Of a stretch of DNA of 15,703 bases, positions 1 through 6,112 are shown piece by piece. The translations under genes were made by a program, and so were the position numbers. Origin of the DNA: Tepidimicrobium sp. GTDB taxonomy: Bacteria > Bacillota > Clostridia > Tissierellales > Tepidimicrobiaceae. Numbering within the stretch: the stretch's first letter is position 1; the number at the start of each line of letters is the position of its first letter. The notes under the pieces are model-generated. The model did not search any database. It saw nothing but the letters and a program-made list of their open reading frames with translations, and had not been told where the DNA came from. Location of the stretch: positions 1 to 15,703 of the forward strand of contig DUNJ01000097.1 of assembly GCA_012839395.1 (NCBI GenBank). Reading direction: 5' to 3'.

Positions 1-1
1 C

Positions 2-937
2 AGCCTACTAAACCTATTTGTTCCTGATTATATAAACAATAGGATAAAAAAGCATGAAAATACCTTGAAGGAGAAACAAAGGGATCGAACGAATCATGTA
101 TATTATTGCAATGGAAATACGGGACCTATATTTTTAACCTATAGGTCTAAAATGGAGATAGATGATATCATAGAGGATTGGATCTGCAACAATAAACCGA
201 TCTATGATTTTACATCTGAAGACCATGTAGTTCATCAGGTGTGGATTGTAGATGATGAGAGACTGATACAGAAGTTAGTGGAATCGTTTGGGGAATTGGA
301 TAGCTTATATATCGCCGATGGGCATCATAGGGCTGCTGCTGCTGTAGAAGTTGCCAAGAGGCGAAGGAAGGAAAAAGGTTACTTCACAGGTCAGGAGGAG
401 TTCAACTATTTTCTTGGCGTATTATTTCCCCATGATCAATTAAATATAATGGATTATAATAGGGTTGTGAAGGATCTAAATGGACATAGTATCCCTCAAT
501 TTATAAGGAAAATTGAAGAAAAGTTTATAGTAGAAAAAGTAGGAACTGAACCTTATTATAAGCCGGACAGAATGCATACCTTTGGAATGTATCTAGATAG
601 CAAGTGGTATAGGCTGATAGCTAGGGAGGGCAGTTTTGATCCAAATGACACAAAGGGTAGCTTGGATGCTTCCATATTGCAGCACAATATTTTAGAACCT
701 ATACTAGGAATTGAGGATCCAAGGACCGATAGCAGAATAGATTTTGTTGGAGGCATAAGAGGGTTAGTTGAACTAGAACGAAGGGTTAAGGAGGGAATGG
801 CTGTTGCTTTTGCGTTGTATCCTGTAAATATAAATGATTTGATGCAAATAGCTGATGAGGGTAAAAAGATGCCTCCTAAATCAACTTGGTTCGAACCAAA
901 GCTTAGAAGTGGCTTATTTATACATGATTTAGAATAA
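2..937 (+). CDS. DUF1015 family protein (DGHHR motif), 5' end outside the window
   Basis: The reading frame is open from base 2. The residues before the first possible internal start (TTG at 65) already match the family, with a stretch like DYINNRIKKHENT followed by DRTNHVYY and NTGPIFLTY. The gene therefore begins left of the window and about 311 C-terminal residues are present; family members are usually a little over 400 residues. The signature is ADGHHR at 314-331, the conserved core of the DUF1015 group. The biochemical role is not firmly settled; a relation to free-serine kinases (SerK-like proteins with a similar motif) has been suggested, and I treat that as tentative. As I recall, clostridial genomes often carry this gene behind serC and serA, so a serine operon may lie just upstream. 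It ends with TAA and converges on the next gene 20 bases away. No membrane segments are seen. Confidence 0.85.
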   Translation, partial: SLLNLFVPDYINNRIKKHENTLKEKQRDRTNHVYYCNGNTGPIFLTYRSKMEIDDIIEDWICNNKPIYDFTSEDHVVHQVWIVDDERLIQKLVESFGELDSLYIADGHHRAAAAVEVAKRRRKEKGYFTGQEEFNYFLGVLFPHDQLNIMDYNRVVKDLNGHSIPQFIRKIEEKFIVEKVGTEPYYKPDRMHTFGMYLDSKWYRLIAREGSFDPNDTKGSLDASILQHNILEPILGIEDPRTDSRIDFVGGIRGLVELERRVKEGMAVAFALYPVNINDLMQIADEGKKMPPKSTWFEPKLRSGLFIHDLE

Positions 938-949
938 TATATTGAGGAG

Positions 950-982
950 CCTAGCTGCTAGGTGGCCAACCTAGCATCTAGG
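950..982. terminator. Candidate bidirectional hairpin between convergent genes
   Basis: Arms 950-963 (CCTAGCTGCTAGGT) and 969-982 (ACCTAGCATCTAGG) pair over 14 positions with one mismatch, around a 5-base loop. Wobble pairs extend the stem slightly outward. It sits exactly where two genes converge and covers the stop codon and last codons of the leftward gene. There is no strong T-run on either side: only a TTCTCTTC-like stretch follows on the + strand. Intrinsic termination is therefore likely but not certain, and protection of the mRNA 3' ends is the alternative. Confidence 0.5.
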
Positions 983-2013
983 TTCTCTTCGCTAATGCTA
1001 CTTTTAAGCTTTTCAATTTCATTAACCAGTAAGTTTAGAAATAATCCTACATCTGTAACTATACCTATAGCTTGACCACTTCCCCTATCGCTCAGCTTTG
1101 TTACAACGGCAGGATTGATGTCTACGCATATCATATCGATGTTTGCTGGTAGCATATTTCCGCTAGCAATTCCATGGAGCATAGTTCCGAGGACTAGGAC
1201 AATATCTGCATTTTGCAGGTACTCATTATAGGCATCTTGAGCTTCTATCATATCGTTTATAGTATCTGGCAATGGCCCATCATCCCTTAGGCTTCCTGCT
1301 AGAACGAAAGGAACATCATTCTTTACGCATTCATACATTATTCCAGATCTAAGGAAGCTGGATTCTACCGCATTTTTTATAGATCCATATTTCATAATTT
1401 GGTTTATCGCTCTCATATGGTTTTTATACCCGTTATGGGTCGTTTTCCCAGATTTTGCACATACTCCTAAGGAAGTTCCGTATAGGCTCTTTTCTATATC
1501 GTGGACGGCAAGGGCATTTCCCGTGAGCAAACTATCTATATAATTTTGTTTGATCAACTGTGTAAGGTAATAGTCACCACCTGTATGAACTACGATAGGA
1601 CCGGCTACCAGAGTCAGCTTTTTATTATTTAAAAACAGGTCGTGAGCTAAATTTCTTATAAGCATATCATTTCTTCTTTCAGAAGATACATGGTTATTCA
1701 TGAAATTAAAGGAATCTCCTTTATCATCGCTGCCATCGTCAATATCGATGGTTTTAACACCTGTATCACCACATACAATTAAATCGCCTTTTTTGATATC
1801 CCTTAGTTTTTTGCATAGGGCAAGGTCTTCCTCAACCACTATAATAGCATCCATCCTTTGATTTTTAACTTCTATCCATTTATTCTTGTAATAGATTTGA
1901 GTTGGGAGATTAGTGGTCGAATAGAAGTCATCTGGTATATGTTTATCCATAGGTGCCTTTTTCAGCACTACATTTTTTTCATTATATTCAAATTTTGTTA
2001 GTTTCAATTTCAA
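958..2013 (-). CDS. TIGR00300 / LOR-SDH family protein, probable archaeal-type ornithine cyclodeaminase
   Basis: The 351-residue protein has the hallmarks of the LOR/SDH (TIGR00300) family: AGPIVVHTGG near residue 137, LLTGNALAVHDIE at 162-174, YGTSLGV at 178-184, LVLGTMLHGIASGN near 273-286 and a C-terminal DRGSGQ...GIVTDVG at 309-323, in a Rossmann-like NAD-binding fold. Characterised relatives (Methanococcus MMP1218 and the C-terminal domain of cyanobacterial ArgZ/AgrE) convert ornithine to proline and ammonia, so a cytoplasmic route to proline is the best guess. It is shorter than the roughly 400 residues typical of the family, with the missing part at the N-terminus. The start is TTG preceded by AAAGGG; the nearby ATG at 2024-2026 is out of frame. 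A second TTG six bases downstream is also possible. The gene is monocistronic and follows a T-box leader, so it should be expressed when the matching tRNA is uncharged. Substrate specificity cannot be proved from sequence. Confidence 0.85.
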   Translation of the reverse strand: MKLKLTKFEYNEKNVVLKKAPMDKHIPDDFYSTTNLPTQIYYKNKWIEVKNQRMDAIIVVEEDLALCKKLRDIKKGDLIVCGDTGVKTIDIDDGSDDKGDSFNFMNNHVSSERRNDMLIRNLAHDLFLNNKKLTLVAGPIVVHTGGDYYLTQLIKQNYIDSLLTGNALAVHDIEKSLYGTSLGVCAKSGKTTHNGYKNHMRAINQIMKYGSIKNAVESSFLRSGIMYECVKNDVPFVLAGSLRDDGPLPDTINDMIEAQDAYNEYLQNADIVLVLGTMLHGIASGNMLPANIDMICVDINPAVVTKLSDRGSGQAIGIVTDVGLFLNLLVNEIEKLKSSISEENLDARLAT

Positions 2014-2034
2014 TCAACCCTTTCATTATAAAAT

Positions 2035-2064
2035 AAAAAACCTTCATCCACTTTGGGACGAAGG
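2035..2064 (-). terminator. T-box intrinsic terminator
   Basis: On the minus strand CCTTCGTCC pairs with GGATGAAGG (9 bp with one G-U, 6-base loop), followed directly by six T residues (A-run at 2035-2040). It lies just before the start of the LOR-SDH gene. Its 5' arm follows the antiterminator T-box sequence, as in classic T-box attenuators. Confidence 0.92.
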
Positions 2065-2280
2065 AAATTCGCGGTACCACCCTAATTGGTTATATGAAAC
2101 GGCGCTCATATAACCCACTTGAGCCGGTAACGTTGGCGAGACGGACAAACTTTATCGTTTGCAGCTAAGAGGGTGGGTTCAAAAGAAGTAATCTCGGAAG
2201 ATCTTTCAATCGGTGGATCCTCCTCCCTGTCAGAATCCTTCTATCTACTAGTCCTCTTTATAACGCTCGATATCTAGTTG
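2035..2280 (-). promoter_or_regulatory. T-box riboswitch leader, probable proline (CCA/CCC) specifier
   Basis: The T-box sequence AGGGTGGTACCGCG (plus coordinates 2070-2083, read leftward) is an almost invariant antiterminator signature, and it is followed by a terminator. Its TGGT should pair with a tRNA 3' end ACCA, that is discriminator base A, which is compatible with tRNA-Pro. Stem I closes with AAGAGG (2253-2258) against CCTCTT (2167-2172). Above this helix lies an AGTA (2246-2249) facing GAA (2178-2180), the usual specifier-loop internal motif. Reading GAA-N-codon as in the glyQS leader gives CCA (2174-2176); shifting by one base gives CCC. Both are proline codons. A second helix, AGAAG against CTTCT, stacks above. 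The leader feeds only the LOR-SDH gene. The T-box call is certain; the codon is inferred by hand folding. Confidence 0.95.
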
Positions 2281-2286
2281 TATTCA

Positions 2287-2315
2287 ATTATATAGATTAT
2301 TTGTTAGATTGTCAA
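2287..2315 (-). promoter_or_regulatory. Consensus sigma-A promoter of the T-box transcript
   Basis: On the minus strand a perfect TTGACA (2310-2315) and a perfect TATAAT (2287-2292) are separated by exactly 17 bases. Transcription should start near 2280, about seven bases before the first structured part of the T-box leader. A full consensus promoter fits a gene controlled by attenuation rather than by initiation. Confidence 0.93.
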
Positions 2316-2404
2316 ATATTTTTGATAGAATTTATCAATATATAGGGGAGTATTACAATGTATTGGATCAAAATAATAAAATGGTGCAGAATCATATCAA
2401 ATAT

Positions 2405-2413
2405 TGGTATAAT
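2405..2413 (+). promoter_or_regulatory. Possible extended -10 element for the rRNA methyltransferase gene
   Basis: TGGTATAAT is a perfect extended -10 (TGn plus TATAAT), but the base stretch where a -35 should lie (about 2385-2390, TGCAGA) is poor. If used, transcription would start near 2420 and leave only about 15 untranslated bases before the ATG. It is the best + strand candidate in the gap between the divergent genes. Confidence 0.35.
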
Positions 2414-2434
2414 AATTTGAGAGGAGTGAGATAT

Positions 2435-3793
2435 ATGACAAGGAGAAAGAGAATTGTTGAAATTAAAATACAGAATACCCTATTTCCAAATAAATCTATA
2501 GGAGAATATGAAGGCAATATAATAATGTTTAAAGGTGGGATTAAGGGACAGAAGGTAAGGGTACGCTTGGGAAGGAGAAAGAAGGGTTATATAGAGGGGA
2601 AACTATTGGAGGTATTGGAAAGATCACCCTTGGAAAAGAATATTTCCTGTAAGCATATAGAGGCTTGCGGAGGCTGTACTTATCAAACATTGTTTTATGA
2701 GGATGAGTTGAGTTTGAAGGAAGAGCAGGTATTGGATCTATTTAAAAAGGAAAGCATAAGGGATTTTAACTATTTGGGCATAGAGGCAAGCCCAAGGGTA
2801 GAAGGATATAGGAACAAGATGGAATATACCTTTGGGGACGAGGTAAAGGGTGGTCCCTTGGTGTTGGGATTGCATAGAAGAGGTAGGTTCTATGAGATTG
2901 TGGATACTAGCGGATGTAACATTGCAGATGAGGATTTTAGTTTGATAAGGTGTGCAGTAATGAAACATTTTAGGGAGCTAGGTATTCCCCATTATAACAA
3001 GCGGACTCATAAGGGAATATTAAGGCATTTGGTTATTAGGAAAGCTCTATCCACGGGAGAGATAATGATAAATCTAGCTACCACAAGCCAGGGCAAGATA
3101 GATGTGGATGGATTTATAAAGGAGCTGCTAGGAATTGAGGGGTTGGAAGGCGCGATTGTCGGCATACTTCATACCATAAACGATGGCTTAGCTGATATGG
3201 TAAAGGCCGATGAACTCCATCTGCTATATGGGAGAGATTATATTGTAGAAGAGATCCACAATCTAAAATTTAAAATATCGCCTTTTTCCTTCTTTCAAAC
3301 CAATACCTTTGGAGCGGAAAGGTTATATTCCATAGTGAGGGATTTTATAAGGGATAAGAAAAGCAATATAATATATGACCTATATTCGGGTACTGGGACT
3401 ATAGCTCAAATACTATCCCCTGTTTGCAAAAAAGTAACAGGTATAGAGATTGTAAGGGAAGCAGTAGAGGTTGCACGTGAGAATGCTAGGTTAAATGATT
3501 TAAATAACGTGGAATTTATAGCGGGAGATGTGTTAACTGAAGTAGATAGGCTGAATAAGAAGCCAGATATTGTAATAATAGATCCGCCAAGGGACGGAAT
3601 TCATCCTAAAGCTATAAATAAAATAATAGATTTTAATCCCAAAACTTTTATTTATGTCTCCTGCAATCCGGTTACTTTAGTAAGAGATTTAAAGGTACTT
3701 ATAGAAAGGGGATATAGCATTGATATGGTTAAACTAATGGATATGTTTCCTAGAACACCACACGTGGAGACGGTTGCTTTAATGACTAGATAA
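2435..3793 (+). CDS. rlmD: 23S rRNA (uracil-C5)-methyltransferase, RlmD/RlmCD family
   Basis: A 452-residue enzyme of the TrmA/RlmCD group that transfers a methyl group from S-adenosylmethionine to C5 of a uridine in 23S rRNA. In order: an N-terminal TRAM-like RNA-binding stretch (about 10-65); iron-sulfur cluster cysteines C72, C78, C81 and C161; the SAM motif DLYSGTGT (315-322); DPPRDG (383-388); the catalytic cysteine C410 in VSCNPVTLVRDL; and the conserved glutamate E445 in HVETV. All key residues are present. The ATG at 2435 is chosen because GAGGAGTG stands five bases or so before it. The frame extends to a TTG at 2309, but that would run through the divergent promoter and adds residues without family resemblance. 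Gram-positive members may modify both U747 and U1939 (RlmCD), so the exact target is open. The gene is single and ends at a strong terminator. Confidence 0.93.
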   Translation: MTRRKRIVEIKIQNTLFPNKSIGEYEGNIIMFKGGIKGQKVRVRLGRRKKGYIEGKLLEVLERSPLEKNISCKHIEACGGCTYQTLFYEDELSLKEEQVLDLFKKESIRDFNYLGIEASPRVEGYRNKMEYTFGDEVKGGPLVLGLHRRGRFYEIVDTSGCNIADEDFSLIRCAVMKHFRELGIPHYNKRTHKGILRHLVIRKALSTGEIMINLATTSQGKIDVDGFIKELLGIEGLEGAIVGILHTINDGLADMVKADELHLLYGRDYIVEEIHNLKFKISPFSFFQTNTFGAERLYSIVRDFIRDKKSNIIYDLYSGTGTIAQILSPVCKKVTGIEIVREAVEVARENARLNDLNNVEFIAGDVLTEVDRLNKKPDIVIIDPPRDGIHPKAINKIIDFNPKTFIYVSCNPVTLVRDLKVLIERGYSIDMVKLMDMFPRTPHVETVALMTR

Positions 3794-3831
3794 ATACTAC
3801 ATTTGACATAAATCAAATTAAAAAAGTAGTG

Positions 3832-3876
3832 ATTTGCCACCGAATTGCCATTCAAAATTCTATCTCGGTGGCAAAT
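3832..3876. terminator. Bidirectional terminator between rlmD and the BREX operon
   Basis: Arms ATTTGCCACCGA (3832-3843) and TCGGTGGCAAAT (3865-3876) are perfectly complementary over 12 bp. A smaller inner pairing, GAATT (3842-3846) with AATTC (3856-3860), lies within the loop region. On the + strand a T-rich run follows. On the minus strand a run of six T follows after a short gap. It serves two convergent transcription units, rlmD and the six-gene BREX operon. The rest of the 3794-3943 gap holds only a short ATTTGA/TCAAAT inverted repeat at 3811-3828. Confidence 0.85.
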
Positions 3877-3943
3877 TATTTTATTATACTTTCAAGAATA
3901 TTAACTGAGCAAATTTCAGTAACAATTTTGATATTTAAACTCC

Positions 3944-4648
3944 TTATCTACTTACTACCAATTCTCCACCAAATCTATCGATGGAAAATATATTGCTATC
4001 CTCTAGAATATCTATTGTTATATTGTATTCAAAGGGGAAAAATTCAGGGCTATTATTCAATTCCATTGTGGATATATATAATTTTTCTTTAATATAGGTA
4101 AGTGTATATGCAATCAAAATAATTCCTTTTTTATTTTCAATATTGTATCTATTTATCCCATATCTATTTTTAGGTAGAGTGTCAAGTACACCTATATCTT
4201 TCAATGTTTTAATATTCTTATCTATAGAATGGTATAGCGTACTCCTTTCTCCCCAAAGATCAAACATTTTATTCTTTATATCCCTATTGGTTATATGGAA
4301 CCTTTGCCTATCCATCTTCCCTATAATGCTGCAAATGTCTGTAAAAACTGGGTAGGCCACAAGCATTAAACACCAATGGCCCAATAATATATTTTCATTC
4401 TTACCTGTTTTTAATAGTTCTATGGCAATTTTTTTGATCCTTTCCCTTCCTTCCACATCCCTTCCCCATATATTCATCAATATCCCCCTAGTCTTTTTTA
4501 GGTTTGTGGGGCTCTTAATCTCCAATGAAAGGTATTCATCTAAAGCATCTATTATTTCCTTCTCATCCTTACCAGAGATATATAATTCAGCTGCTTTATT
4601 GAGCCATCCTAGATTAATATTTCTTGATATGCCAATTCGTTTTCTCAT
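3944..4648 (-). CDS. brxA: BREX-3 BrxA-like protein (last gene of the operon)
   Basis: The 234-residue protein is basic, soluble and mostly helical, with no signal peptide or membrane segment. I assign it mainly from position: the known type 3 BREX order ends with a small brxA (DUF1819-type) gene after pglZ. The size and the start MRKRIGISRNINLGWL, followed by a helical repeat-like N-terminal half, fit BrxA, whose structurally studied relatives have a NusB-like helical fold and bind nucleic acid. The second half (about 115-234) has an RHFTN/LWGERSTLYHSI-like region that could be a winged-helix segment; this is inference. Its ATG overlaps the pglZ stop as ATGA (4645-4648), so translation is coupled. 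Its role in BREX is not enzymatically defined. No other family was recognised. Confidence 0.72.
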   Translation of the reverse strand: MRKRIGISRNINLGWLNKAAELYISGKDEKEIIDALDEYLSLEIKSPTNLKKTRGILMNIWGRDVEGRERIKKIAIELLKTGKNENILLGHWCLMLVAYPVFTDICSIIGKMDRQRFHITNRDIKNKMFDLWGERSTLYHSIDKNIKTLKDIGVLDTLPKNRYGINRYNIENKKGIILIAYTLTYIKEKLYISTMELNNSPEFFPFEYNITIDILEDSNIFSIDRFGGELVVSR

Positions 4649-6108
4649 ACATCTACTCCTTCTACTTTTATAAATGGAACTATTGCCTCTTCAATACTAA
4701 TACCACCATGGGATAATGAAATATCCCCTTTCACCCCAATAGATTTATCATGTTCACAGAGTAAATACTTATAATCCTTTGGTAGAAAATAGGGTGGGTA
4801 TTCTATCATATCAAATTCATCTATCATCTTTTCGTAATCTGCAAAATCTTTCAGTATTAGAGTCCTTTTGGATTTTGTCTCCAACTCAACGCCAACACCT
4901 CTTGGACTACCAATGGTTTCCGTTTCCCTATGACCATGGTCCGATGCAATATATATATCAAAGTCCTTTTCATGCAACCTTTTAATCAATTCATATAGCT
5001 TTTTACTATTGGATAATAGTTTTACATCATTGAACATTCCAATATTTCCTTGCCTCTGGCTATGGATTAGATCGTCTATATCATTTATAATTGTGCATAT
5101 GCATTGGTCCGTAGAATGTATTTTAAAATCGTATCCTCTATTATATTTTATCTGATCTTCCCTATATCCATTTTCCTTGCATTTCTCAATAAACATACTC
5201 TTCTCCTGGGCCAAGCTAAAGGGTCTTTCCATCTCTATGGGCAATTTCCCTGATAGTAGACTTTGCCTGGAAATGGGAGTGATGGTTGGAATAATTGCAT
5301 AAGTTGAATTATACTTATATGAAATTCGTCTTAAATCTTCCGATAGTATTAACCAGTCCAATATGGACATTCCATCCATCACTATTAAAGCAGGTTTTTT
5401 AGAGTTCATAAATATATAATCCAATCCTTTATTTATAAGGACAGGACCATGATAGGCTGAGTATCCAGATAGCTTAGAGTAGTTTTTCAATATAAACTTT
5501 TGAAACTCATTTTGGATTCTATCTTCCAATTCTTTATTCCCTTCAAGATTGCACCGATACTTTATATATTGCATTTTTGAATATAGTAAAGCTATATCCT
5601 GCCAAGCCGAATAATCACCTTTATCTAATAAGCCCTTTATCCTATTTATTAAATAGCCCCTATATTCTTCAATATTTTCCATATTGAACATATCTTCCAA
5701 TAGAAATCCTTTGGTCTTAGATTCTAAATCTATAGTACTATATAGGTTCTCATGGGCTATATATAATAGATCCAAGTCAAATATGCTTGTGTTTTCCAAA
5801 GCATAGGTATTTAGCTTTGGAAACAATTGCCCATAATCTATATCCTTGCAATGAAATTCAGATCTAATATCATAGGGAAAATAGATATCCGACCTAAGAA
5901 CTACCAGATATCTATCTTTACTTTCTTTGATCTCCGTTTCATATATGTATCTAAATCTTTCTACATCATCATAGTATATCAACTTATATCCAAATTCTCC
6001 GCTAATATTGGATAAATGATCATCTCCTATTATTTTTTGGAAATCAAATATGGCAATTTTCCCATAAATACCAAAGCCGCACAGTTCACTTAGATAATTG
6101 AAAAACAT
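4645..6108 (-). CDS. pglZ: BREX-3 PglZ, alkaline-phosphatase-superfamily protein
   Basis: The 487-residue protein has the PglZ metal-site pattern: D245 in LIVMDGMS, the TITPISRQSLLSG segment at 275-287 where the nucleophile Thr/Ser is expected, D390-H391-G392-H393 in IASDHGH, and H467-G-G in SHGGISIEEAIVPF. The N-terminal part (GKIAIFDFQKII) resembles the VDPDGLL-like beginning of this family. PglZ is one of the two genes shared by all BREX types and acts in discriminating unmethylated DNA; its phosphatase or nuclease activity in type 3 is not settled. The start at 6108 is chosen over an upstream in-frame ATG at 6174 because GGAGTG (6114-6119) lies seven bases before it. The longer form would overlap the conserved end of the helicase by 62 bases. 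The gene is followed by an ATGA overlap with brxA. Confidence 0.92.
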   Translation of the reverse strand: MFFNYLSELCGFGIYGKIAIFDFQKIIGDDHLSNISGEFGYKLIYYDDVERFRYIYETEIKESKDRYLVVLRSDIYFPYDIRSEFHCKDIDYGQLFPKLNTYALENTSIFDLDLLYIAHENLYSTIDLESKTKGFLLEDMFNMENIEEYRGYLINRIKGLLDKGDYSAWQDIALLYSKMQYIKYRCNLEGNKELEDRIQNEFQKFILKNYSKLSGYSAYHGPVLINKGLDYIFMNSKKPALIVMDGMSILDWLILSEDLRRISYKYNSTYAIIPTITPISRQSLLSGKLPIEMERPFSLAQEKSMFIEKCKENGYREDQIKYNRGYDFKIHSTDQCICTIINDIDDLIHSQRQGNIGMFNDVKLLSNSKKLYELIKRLHEKDFDIYIASDHGHRETETIGSPRGVGVELETKSKRTLILKDFADYEKMIDEFDMIEYPPYFLPKDYKYLLCEHDKSIGVKGDISLSHGGISIEEAIVPFIKVEGVDV

Positions 6109-6112
6109 AATT

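Noticed and set aside
2014..2026. ATG at 2024-2026 as start of the LOR-SDH gene
   Set aside because: It is out of frame with the conserved protein; the in-frame start is TTG at 2011-2013.
2185..2187. ATT (isoleucine) as the T-box specifier, using an alternative helix AAAGAGG with CTTCTTT
   Set aside because: The alternative pairing needs a G-U and loses the AGTA-facing-GAA motif at the right distance. The CCA/CCC reading keeps that motif, uses a fully paired closing helix and matches the enzyme's expected product. It remains the main competing reading.
2309..2434. N-terminal extension of the rRNA methyltransferase to a TTG at 2309
   Set aside because: There is no ribosome binding site, it would run through the divergent promoter, and it has no family resemblance; the ATG at 2435 has an excellent GAGGAGTG.
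3829..4092. Open frame on the + strand starting inside the terminator hairpin
   Set aside because: It begins in the rlmD terminator and runs antisense to brxA; the composition is that of a shadow frame.
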